This document shows positions 1-5,113 of a stretch of 5,113 nucleotides of DNA, piece by piece. The stretch is taken from assembly GCA_022013615.1 (NCBI GenBank), contig JAKLQB010000849.1:1-5113 (forward strand), read 5' to 3'. Positions within the stretch are counted from its first letter, which is position 1, and every line of letters starts with the position of its first letter. The notes under the pieces were generated by a model that saw only the letters and a program-made list of their open reading frames with translations, was not told where the DNA came from and did no database searches. Origin of the DNA: Desulfobacterales bacterium. Its GTDB lineage: Bacteria > Desulfobacterota > DSM-4660 > Desulfatiglandales > Desulfatiglandaceae. Made by a program: the position numbers and the translations under genes.

Positions 1-156
1 ATCGCCAAGTATAAATGTGGGCTTTCCTCGAAGAGAAACATTTTAAGTTATTCAAAAACCTCGTTTTGCCGATTAACCCATAAGTTATCAATGAGTTACA
101 TCTGCTTATAGTATAATATTAGGAGCTAAGTAGATAGGCATAATATTTATATCTGT

Positions 157-177
157 AAAAAACTGAAGCGTTTCAGC
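157..177 (-). terminator. Weak intrinsic terminator
   Basis: Minus strand CTGAA-ACGC-TTCAG (176-163) is a 5-bp stem with a 4-nt loop, possibly extended by one G-U pair, followed directly by six T (162-157). The stem is short, so efficiency is doubtful. It is the second terminator-like structure downstream of the oxidoreductase gene. Confidence 0.4.
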
Positions 178-192
178 CCTTCTCGTTCAAAA

Positions 193-204
193 CCTCCTTT
201 CTAA
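193..204 (-). promoter_or_regulatory. Orphan Shine-Dalgarno block
   Basis: Minus strand AGAAAGGAGGTT, the same as in front of the MtrH-family gene. No gene follows: TTG at the 3' side is too close and stops after five codons, and the other two frames stop within about 15-30 codons. It may be a relic of a lost gene. Confidence 0.4.
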
Positions 205-232
205 AAAAAGTAAGTCCGAAGATCTTCCAGAC
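203..232 (-). terminator. Terminator- or attenuator-like hairpin with U-tract
   Basis: On the minus strand, positions 232-214 form a 7-bp stem with two G-U pairs (GTCTGGA against TTCGGAC) and the 5-nt loop AGATC. TTAC and then seven T (209-203) follow. It sits 6 nt from an orphan GGAGG. It could end the transcript of the upstream methyltransferase-oxidoreductase unit, or act as a leader attenuator for whatever copy A controls. The stem is only moderately stable. Confidence 0.45.
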
Positions 233-307
233 CACTGAAAAGGCTTTTATTAATCAACAAATCCATTCATATCTACCGTCCAAGTTTATGAACTAACGTG
301 ATTTTTT

Positions 308-352
308 AAAATCGTCTAAAAGATGATTTTTTAAAGGGAAATAGATGATTTT
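308..352 (-). promoter_or_regulatory. Three-half-site operator-like element (copy A)
   Basis: Plus-strand reading: AAAATCGTCT (308-317), AAA, AGATGATTTT (321-330), a 12-bp spacer, AGATGATTTT (343-352). All 33 half-site and centre bases match copy B; the spacer keeps its length but only 7 of 12 bases, giving 40 of 45 overall. It lies 111 bp upstream (minus-strand sense) of an AGAAAGGAGG block, against 103 bp for copy B. It is downstream of the oxidoreductase gene, so it would control something transcribed leftward from about position 195, but no reading frame follows there. Confidence 0.62.
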
Positions 353-431
353 TACGTTTTAAGTCTATGATTCCTTTTCAATGAAAAAGGGCACGCTGGT
401 ATGGATTCGCGTAACAGTTTAGCGCTTTCTA

Positions 432-441
432 AAAATCATCA
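432..441 (+). promoter_or_regulatory. Isolated possible extra half-site
   Basis: AAAATCATCA on the plus strand matches the half-site AAAATCATCT (the reverse complement of AGATGATTTT) at 9 of 10 bases. It lies 80 bp from copy A and in the opposite orientation to that copy's third half. It may be an auxiliary site or chance in AT-rich DNA. Confidence 0.25.
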
Positions 442-511
442 TTGGATTATCGGGCCATGCCCCTGGTCTCTGAATTTTATGATTTTGGGTAACAGGCCAA
501 TGCGCTCAAGT

Positions 512-2461
512 CTATACGGCAACCGTCACGACACGATAGCAACGTAGACATCGTTCGGCTTCAGCCACAGCCTCAGGAGTTGAAAAACCCTGTTCGATCT
601 CGTCAAAACCGGAAATCCTGGATTCCGGAGGTAGCTTCGACAGCTTTTTCCGTTCTGATGTTTCGACTTTTTGTTTCACTTCTTCATCCGGGTTATAAAC
701 TTTTATGTATCTAAAGAGCTTATCAAAATGGTCATCATTATCAGGTTCAACGGGTAGATTGTTAATAAACCTGTCGATGCTGAGGGCTGCTTTTTTGCCG
801 CTGGCCGCTGCTTCCACCACTGATTTGGGGCCGTAAACAGCGTCACCGCCGGCAAACACCCATTCCAGTTCGGTTCTAAAAGTGGCGGGATCAGTGTGTA
901 AATCGCCAGCAGGTGAAACCGGAATATTCTGTCCATTGGCAAAATCCATTTCGGCTTTCTGGCCTATGGCCAGGATGACTGTCTCCGCAGGAAGCGTTGT
1001 AAGATCCGTTTCATCATATTCTGGATTGAAGTTGTCGTTTTCGTCGAATACGCAGGTGCAGCGCTTGAATTCCACTCCGCATACTTTTCCGTCCTTGCCT
1101 ACTATGTTTTTAGGTCCGTACGAGTTGAATATTTTGATCTTTTCCTCGATCGCACCTTCAGTTTCATGTTCCCAGGCGGGCATCTCGTCTCTGGATTCAA
1201 GGCTGACCATAGTCACCTCCTCGACACCGAGGCGTTTGGCCGTACGGGCCACATCGACTGCCACGTTGCCGCCGCCGACGACAATGATCTTTTTCCCGAT
1301 TTTGATCTCTCTGCCAAGGGATACATCCCTGAGAAACTGAATGCCTGAAATCACCCCTTCAAGCTCTTCGCCTTCAACTCCAAGCCGGTGACTTCCGTGG
1401 AGTCCTGGACCCAAAAAAACCGCATTGAATCCATCGGCCTTAAGGCTGTCAAGGGTGATCTCTTCACCAAAGGAGGCACCGGTTTTGATGGTGACGCCCA
1501 GCTTTTCGATCGCTTCTATCTCCTTTCGGAGAATATCCGGAGGAAGAGAGTATCTGGGAATCCCTACCAACATCATCCCGCCGGCAACAGGCAATTTTTC
1601 GAAAATCGTGACCTGATGCCCTTTTAATGCAAGGTGATAGGCACACGTAATCCCTGCAGGACCTGCACCGATAATGGCCACCTTACCGGTCTTTTCCGAA
1701 GGCGCAATCTGAAATTCCGGCACCCTGTTCTCGGACATTTCATGGTCTGCCACAAAGCGCTTGAGAGACATTATGGAAATAGGTTCATCCACATTGGCCC
1801 GCCGGCAATGTTCCTCGCACGGACGCACACAGATACGGCCCACGCAGCCCGGCAGCGGAAGCCGTTCACGGATCACATCAAGAGATTCTGCAAATTTCGC
1901 ATCTTTGATTAATTCAACATACTTGGGAATATCGAGATGAATCGGGCAGGCATCCATGCAGGGGGCAGTCAACTTGGAATAGTATGTGCCGGCTTTCACT
2001 GTTTTTTTAGTATCAATGGCCTGTGAAAATTCGTCAGAAAAATATTTCAGGGCTTGCATAAGCGGGACAGGGCCGGCTTTACCGATGGTGCATTTCCCAG
2101 CATCTATGATGGCTTCAGAAGTCGACTGTAAAAACTCTAAGTCCTCTTCCGTGGCTTCGCCGTTAAATATATCTTGAAAGACCTCTAACTGCTCTTTCCA
2201 GCCGGTCTTGCAGTAATTACATTTGTCACATGTTTTTGAATGGTCGTAATTGGCCTCCAGGTAATCTTGCAGACAATCAAGGATATCAACATCCGTCGAG
2301 CGGAGAATGATCCCATCCCAACCCATTAAGGCCTTTATCTTTTCGTTCTTATTGAAATATACCGGCAATTGGACATAATCTACGGGTTCATAGGCTTGGG
2401 GATCTTTTCCCCGGTTGTCAACAATCCTCCCTCCCCATGAACTGAAAATGATATCATTCAT
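512..2461 (-). CDS. NuoF-type 4Fe-4S domain fused to GltD-like FAD/NAD(P) oxidoreductase
   Basis: This is a cytoplasmic 649-residue flavoprotein. Numbering below is from the TTG at 2491 (subtract 10 for the chosen ATG). Residues 11-85 are not recognised. C88-x2-C91-x2-C94-x39-C134 has exactly the spacing of the N3 4Fe-4S ligands of NuoF, but the FMN/NADH-binding part of NuoF is absent. Residues 172-250 form the GltD/dihydropyrimidine dehydrogenase-type double cluster domain (C178, C182-Pro, C221, C225, C229, plus C216). Next come the FAD motif GAGPAG (275-280), the NAD(P) motif GGGNVA (406-411) with ESRDEMPA (432-439), and the closing FAD motif VFAGGDAVYGP (545-555). The protein ends in a CLRC pair (648-651). 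The likely role is electron transfer between NAD(P)H and a partner protein; a glutamate synthase large subunit is not seen. The ATG at 2461 is preferred over the upstream TTG because AGGGAG sits 5 nt before it. Position after the MtrH-family gene suggests a role in one-carbon or corrinoid redox chemistry, which is inference. Confidence 0.88.
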   Translation of the reverse strand: MNDIIFSSWGGRIVDNRGKDPQAYEPVDYVQLPVYFNKNEKIKALMGWDGIILRSTDVDILDCLQDYLEANYDHSKTCDKCNYCKTGWKEQLEVFQDIFNGEATEEDLEFLQSTSEAIIDAGKCTIGKAGPVPLMQALKYFSDEFSQAIDTKKTVKAGTYYSKLTAPCMDACPIHLDIPKYVELIKDAKFAESLDVIRERLPLPGCVGRICVRPCEEHCRRANVDEPISIMSLKRFVADHEMSENRVPEFQIAPSEKTGKVAIIGAGPAGITCAYHLALKGHQVTIFEKLPVAGGMMLVGIPRYSLPPDILRKEIEAIEKLGVTIKTGASFGEEITLDSLKADGFNAVFLGPGLHGSHRLGVEGEELEGVISGIQFLRDVSLGREIKIGKKIIVVGGGNVAVDVARTAKRLGVEEVTMVSLESRDEMPAWEHETEGAIEEKIKIFNSYGPKNIVGKDGKVCGVEFKRCTCVFDENDNFNPEYDETDLTTLPAETVILAIGQKAEMDFANGQNIPVSPAGDLHTDPATFRTELEWVFAGGDAVYGPKSVVEAAASGKKAALSIDRFINNLPVEPDNDDHFDKLFRYIKVYNPDEEVKQKVETSERKKLSKLPPESRISGFDEIEQGFSTPEAVAEAERCLRCYRVVTVAV

Positions 2462-2466
2462 GCTCT

Positions 2467-2472
2467 CTCCCT
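2467..2472 (-). promoter_or_regulatory. Ribosome binding site deciding the oxidoreductase start
   Basis: On the minus strand AGGGAG is followed by 5 nt and the ATG at 2461. The longer frame begins at a TTG (2491) with no comparable purine block at the right distance, so translation most likely starts at the ATG. Confidence 0.7.
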
Positions 2473-2511
2473 TTCCGGACAATTCTTTCAAAAAAGGGAT
2501 TGAATGGAGAA

Positions 2512-2532
2512 CCCTGCGGCAAAACCACAGGG
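2512..2532 (-). other. Intercistronic hairpin between the methyltransferase and oxidoreductase genes
   Basis: In the 95-bp gap, minus strand CCCTGTGG and CCGCAGGG form an 8-bp stem (one G-U pair) around the loop TTTTG. No T-run follows directly (TTCTCC comes next), so it is not a standard terminator. It may stabilise the upstream mRNA or set the ratio of the two proteins. Confidence 0.5.
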
Positions 2533-2556
2533 ATCTTCACCTCAAATGGGCTCACT

Positions 2557-3549
2557 TTATCGTTCCACCTTTTGGAGATCAGCTGACTCTTGCCAACGCA
2601 CCTTAAGTTGCTCTGCAAAATCAGGCCATAGCTTGGTTATGGGATGGTTCGGGTCCTTGGGCATCTCTTTGGTTTCATCAAAAACAGCGGTGGCCAAAAA
2701 GGCATCGGCTAAAGCAATGGCCGGCATGACGCGTCCAGCACCTGCCATGGGACCGGTGAACAAAAGGTCATTAAAGAAGAGTGCAGAAAGAGATTGCACA
2801 GCGGCATCAATAGCTGCCCAACTTTTAAAGCCCCACATCTCCTCCTTAAACCGTTTGTATTCCATGTAAGAACCGTTACTTGGTGCGCTGGCCGTTGCAA
2901 AACCCCACTTCTCTTTTATCATTTTTCCTGCTATTCCGCACATTGCCGCCGCAGGAGCATTCAGGGTCGTCGTGTCCACGATGACGGTCTCAAATTTGGC
3001 ATCTGCCTTTTCCATGGCATCCAGCAGCTTCTGTGCCCCGCTAATCCTGCCGGTGGGCATCTGGTCAGCCGGATCAAAGGCGACGAGAAGGACATTCTTT
3101 ACACCGATCTGCACCATCTCTTTGATTTCCGTCACCGGGTCTTCTTCCCAGACTGTGATACTGTTATAGAACATTCTGTCCAGCAGGCCCTTTTCAGCGC
3201 AATACTCTGCACCCTGCAATTTAGTCTTCATCTGAATTGCGTCGACACAGAAGGGCATTTTGCTCACCGAGGTAACAAAATCCACATATTTGTTGAATTT
3301 TTCACCCGGACTTGCAACAATGTCCGCCATGGGGGGAACCCCGGTCTCCTCCCCGTATTTCTCGGCAGTTTTGAGCAGCTCTTCAGCACGCTCTTCATTA
3401 AACCCTTTTCTCCGACTCCCTTTATCAAATAGCCTGTCGCTTTCCTGAAAGATAGAAAAGCAGGCTATCGTCGGATACTCTCCGGGCTGACCTCCTAACT
3501 TTACTCCGCCTATTTCATAAGTCTTCGGCTCTGTTTGAAATCTAAACAT
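2557..3549 (-). CDS. mtrH: MtrH-family methyltransferase (methylcorrinoid:tetrahydrofolate/pterin type)
   Basis: This 330-residue protein matches the MtrH family, the peripheral subunit of methanogen tetrahydromethanopterin S-methyltransferase. Bacterial members are thought to transfer methyl between a corrinoid protein and tetrahydrofolate, in the cytoplasm. Visible family features are the N-terminal YEIGGVKLGGQPGEYPT (11-27), then TIM-barrel strands: IACFSIF (28-34), MADIVAS (74-80), PFCVDAI (99-105, with the conserved Asp at 103), RMFYNSI (125-131, with the family Asn at 129), VLLVAFDP (153-160) followed by PTGR, and ETVIVDTT (187-194). Length is normal for the family, with a ~40-residue C-terminal extension after the barrel. 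The ATG start is firm: GGAGG at 3561-3557 lies 7 nt upstream. The gene is first in a likely two-gene unit with the oxidoreductase 95 bp downstream, and a three-half-site operator-like element lies 115 bp upstream of the start. The MtrABCDEFG membrane complex is not visible, so this is probably a stand-alone soluble bacterial version and the symbol denotes the family only. The methyl donor cannot be told from the sequence. Confidence 0.88.
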   Translation of the reverse strand: MFRFQTEPKTYEIGGVKLGGQPGEYPTIACFSIFQESDRLFDKGSRRKGFNEERAEELLKTAEKYGEETGVPPMADIVASPGEKFNKYVDFVTSVSKMPFCVDAIQMKTKLQGAEYCAEKGLLDRMFYNSITVWEEDPVTEIKEMVQIGVKNVLLVAFDPADQMPTGRISGAQKLLDAMEKADAKFETVIVDTTTLNAPAAAMCGIAGKMIKEKWGFATASAPSNGSYMEYKRFKEEMWGFKSWAAIDAAVQSLSALFFNDLLFTGPMAGAGRVMPAIALADAFLATAVFDETKEMPKDPNHPITKLWPDFAEQLKVRWQESADLQKVER

Positions 3550-3556
3550 CTTTTAA

Positions 3557-3567
3557 CCTCCTTTCTC
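3557..3567 (-). promoter_or_regulatory. Strong ribosome binding site of the MtrH-family gene
   Basis: Minus strand AGAAAGGAGG block, with GGAGG at 3561-3557 lying 7 nt before the ATG at 3549. The same block (AGAAAGGAGGTT) recurs at 193-204 after the other operator copy, which makes it part of a shared leader layout. Confidence 0.85.
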
Positions 3568-3663
3568 TAAAAGACAAAACCCGCCCCCAGGCCGTTTAAA
3601 TATCCCAGAGTAACCAAATTAAAATAAACCAGCCTCTTAAATATATGACCTTGCATCCTTTTA

Positions 3664-3708
3664 AAAATCGTCTAAAAGATGATTTTTTTGAAGAAAACAG
3701 ATGATTTT
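3664..3708 (-). promoter_or_regulatory. Three-half-site operator-like element upstream of the MtrH-family gene (copy B)
   Basis: Read on the plus strand: AAAATCGTCT (3664-3673), AAA, AGATGATTTT (3677-3686), a 12-bp spacer, then AGATGATTTT again (3699-3708). The first two halves form an inverted repeat with a 3-bp centre and one mismatch. The third half is a direct repeat 22 bp from the second, about two helical turns, so on the same DNA face. The element lies 103 bp from the ribosome binding site of the gene at 2557-3549. The copy at 308-352 has the same half-sites and spacing. This fits a binding site for a dimeric transcription regulator that also contacts an extra half-site; the regulator is not in the window. 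Confidence 0.65.
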
Positions 3709-3760
3709 CAAATAACCTACTACTCTGTGTGGATTATAGCGATTGGCAGCTTGGTATTAC

Positions 3761-3773
3761 CCCCTTAAAGGGG
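3761..3773. repeat. GC-ended 13-bp palindrome
   Basis: CCCCTTAAAGGGG is a perfect inverted repeat about an odd central base. As RNA it would give only a 4-bp GC stem with a 5-nt loop and no U-tract, so it is a poor terminator for the radical SAM gene; a protein binding site is possible. Confidence 0.3.
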
Positions 3774-3914
3774 CGATTCAAAGACAGGTCCTAATGGGGG
3801 GCGGATTCTTTACTTCAGTTTGTTGCAAAGTTTTTCGAGGTCAGGTTAAGAAGGGTCCAGGGGCAAGATAAGCTTGATCAAAAATAATCTGAGGGGAGTA
3901 AGACCGAGTTTTTC

Positions 3915-5113
3915 TCATAGTTTTTCTTTACTCTCCAAAAGTCTTAATAGTTCAATTTTGTCCATCTGTCCGTATGAAGCTATGTTTATGCACCTTTTTT
4001 TGGCTTTCCGGACCATGGATTTTAATCTTTTTAGGCCTTCAGGTGTCAATCTGTATCTTTTCTTTTTGCTTTTTTGAATCCACCTGTTCTTCATAAGGAT
4101 CTCAAAAACTTCGTCAAAGCTCCTGGACAGGGTATATCGATAACCAAAGTTACCGTAAACACTCCTCAGATTCTCTGGAATCTGAAGGGCTGTGTCATTT
4201 TTTGCTAACAGATCGAGTAACTCTTTCTTATGCAGACCGGGACCCCTGTCTTCTAAAAGAAGAATAATCATATACCAGATGGATTTGATCTTATGTGTCT
4301 CTTTAGCTTTTAAGAACAAGGTCCTTACCTCATTCAAGATCCCTTTCAGTCTATTTCCATCAATATGATCACCCGGATATGTTTTTACGAAAAAGGACAT
4401 ATTTATATCAAAAAGCTTAAAGGTTTTCTGTTTGATTTCCTCAACATCCGGGTCATAATTGATATAATCATAGGCCATGAGATAGGGCTCAAAACCTTTG
4501 TTATCTTTAATTCTTAATAAGGGGGTTGGAATCTTTTTCAGGTTGTCCCTCGCCTCGAGAAGCTTATGAATATCAGACCCAAAAAGAGGAAACGTATAAA
4601 GGTGAACATGAACCATGGGTTTCCCTTTTTTTATACATGATAGGGCTAATGTGGCCGTAATTCCTCCATCGTCAATGGTAGATTCAGGAGAGAATAGTTG
4701 AACGCTCAGACTGGGCTGAATTCTTTCCTTGCTTAGGGTCTGAATAGATCTTTTTAATTCAGCGACTGTGCAGCCCCTTCTCAATCTTTTTGAAAGATCC
4801 TCTGTTAAGGCATCAGCGCCGACAAATGCCACTTTGAAATTGGTTTCTCTCATTTTTTTTACTAAATTTTCACTCAATCCTTTGGGTCTCAAGAAACAGG
4901 AATATATCATCTCTCTTCCAACTTCCCTGTTCAGCATTTGCAGATAGTCACAGATTCTGATAACCCATTCTTCTCCGATATTAAAAGTATCATCCCAGAT
5001 ATCCACATTTTTGATTTCAGGATTCTTTTTTAAAAATTCGCTTAATTCTTCGATAAAGAAGTCGCTCTGTACAGCACAGTGAAAATCATTTCCGACCTGG
5101 CTTGCTATCGAAC
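3915..5113 (-). CDS. Radical SAM family protein, C-terminal 398 residues (5' end outside window)
   Basis: The frame stays open to the right edge, so the GTG at 5006 is an internal codon and not the start; 35 more residues can be read upstream of it. The visible part begins just after where a CxxxCxxC 4Fe-4S/SAM motif would lie, so that motif is not seen. Support for radical SAM is the beta-strand motif VDIWDDTF (visible residues 36-43), a helix pattern followed by FVGADALTEDLSKRLRRG (96-113), which matches the usual 'v.fGiEs.s...l..l.kg' segment, and the spacing between them. This is the pattern of B12-binding-type radical SAM proteins, whose N-terminal cobalamin domain would be off the window. 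The last ~110 residues are basic, end in a winged-helix-like YRLTPEG segment (353-359), and do not resemble the usual radical SAM tail. It ends with TGA at 3915. It is AT-rich compared with the two genes downstream (sampled lines 27-40% GC against about 58%). The substrate is unknown, and no link with the methyltransferase genes is shown beyond orientation. Confidence 0.82.
   Translation of the reverse strand, partial: SIASQVGNDFHCAVQSDFFIEELSEFLKKNPEIKNVDIWDDTFNIGEEWVIRICDYLQMLNREVGREMIYSCFLRPKGLSENLVKKMRETNFKVAFVGADALTEDLSKRLRRGCTVAELKRSIQTLSKERIQPSLSVQLFSPESTIDDGGITATLALSCIKKGKPMVHVHLYTFPLFGSDIHKLLEARDNLKKIPTPLLRIKDNKGFEPYLMAYDYINYDPDVEEIKQKTFKLFDINMSFFVKTYPGDHIDGNRLKGILNEVRTLFLKAKETHKIKSIWYMIILLLEDRGPGLHKKELLDLLAKNDTALQIPENLRSVYGNFGYRYTLSRSFDEVFEILMKNRWIQKSKKKRYRLTPEGLKRLKSMVRKAKKRCINIASYGQMDKIELLRLLESKEKL

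Larger units (their letters stand above)
1..511. other. Gene-less left region with regulatory remnants
   Basis: No convincing reading frame is found on either strand. From the right it holds a possible half-site (432-441), operator-like copy A, a hairpin with a T-tract, an orphan Shine-Dalgarno block and a weak terminator. Positions 1-150 are AT-rich; a plus-strand frame open from the left edge to a TAG at 109-111, and another to a TAA at 44-46, could be the tail of a gene entering from the left, but neither is recognisable. Confidence 0.55.
3550..3914. other. Intergenic region between the radical SAM and MtrH-family genes
   Basis: This is 365 bp without a gene. It holds the palindrome at 3761-3773, operator-like copy B at 3664-3708 and the ribosome binding site at 3557-3567. 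A TATAAT sits on the minus strand at 3738-3733, but no good -35 box lies 16-18 bp upstream. If it is used, copy B would fall in the early transcribed leader. No GG-N10-GC sigma-54 promoter is seen between copy B and the gene. The length and the regulatory content suggest that the MtrH-family gene starts its own transcript. Confidence 0.6.

Noticed and set aside
1..41. Minus-strand ATG at 41 with a frame open to the left edge
   Set aside because: Only 13 codons are visible and no ribosome binding site precedes it.
1..111. Tail of a plus-strand gene or insertion-sequence end at the left edge
   Set aside because: Two short frames are open from the edge, but the peptides match no family I recognise and no terminal inverted repeat or target duplication can be seen with so little sequence. 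A nucleotide search with the flanking DNA would settle it.
882..2177. Plus-strand open frames of 60-152 codons opposite the oxidoreductase gene
   Set aside because: They lie antisense to a well-supported flavoprotein, lack ribosome binding sites and encode no recognisable motif; they are shadows of the GC-richer coding strand.
2448..2459. Perfect 12-bp palindrome AATGATATCATT at the oxidoreductase start
   Set aside because: It is fully explained by the first codons of the gene (Asn-Asp-Ile-Ile region) and has no match to the operator half-sites.
2794..3432. 212-codon plus-strand frame opposite the MtrH-family gene
   Set aside because: The composition (rich in His, Cys, Phe, Leu) is typical of an antisense shadow, and the opposite strand carries clear MtrH-family motifs.
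3561..3664. Sigma-54 promoter for the MtrH-family gene
   Set aside because: Every GG in this stretch was checked for GC ten bases downstream and none fits, so the element cannot be called an enhancer site of a sigma-54 system from this evidence. The same holds for 197-308.
308..3708. CRISPR array or transposon inverted ends made of the repeated 45-bp element
   Set aside because: There are only two copies 3.3 kb apart in the same orientation, with internal half-site structure and gene-leader positions; no array spacing, transposase or target duplication is present.
5004..5006. GTG as start of the radical SAM gene
   Set aside because: The frame continues open for 35 codons to the window edge and the residues there fit the radical SAM barrel (an acidic EEL helix before the VDIWDDTF strand), so the gene is truncated by the window and does not begin here.

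Overview
The window looks like chromosomal DNA of a strictly anaerobic bacterium. The best guess is a Desulfobacterota (sulfate-reducing or syntrophic) lineage. This is inferred from a bacterial MtrH-family methyltransferase next to an iron-sulfur-rich, GltD-type NAD(P)H oxidoreductase with a NuoF-type cluster domain, plus a radical SAM protein. No rRNA, tRNA or marker gene is present to confirm the taxonomy.

Layout: all three real genes lie on the minus strand, so transcription runs from right to left. The right part (3915-5113) is the 3' end of a radical SAM gene whose 5' part, including the expected CxxxCxxC motif, lies beyond the window. A 365-bp intergenic region follows (3550-3914). It carries a three-half-site operator-like element (3664-3708) and a strong ribosome binding site for the MtrH-family gene (2557-3549). 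After 95 bp with a hairpin comes a 649-residue oxidoreductase (512-2461, starting at an ATG ten codons inside the longest frame). The remaining 511 bp at the left hold no convincing gene. They do hold a second copy of the operator-like element (308-352, 40 of 45 positions identical), followed at the same distance by a terminator-like hairpin and a matching Shine-Dalgarno block (193-204) that leads into no open reading frame.

How the parts may work together: the MtrH-family protein should move a methyl group between a corrinoid protein and tetrahydrofolate (or a related pterin). The adjacent flavin/iron-sulfur protein could exchange electrons with NAD(P)H for the same one-carbon pathway, for instance for folate-bound C1 oxidation/reduction or for reactivating the corrinoid. 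No corrinoid protein, substrate-specific methyltransferase or corrinoid activator is visible here, so the methyl donor is unknown. The most notable non-coding signal is the duplicated operator architecture. It points to a dedicated regulator and to a second, missing or degraded, target gene on the left.
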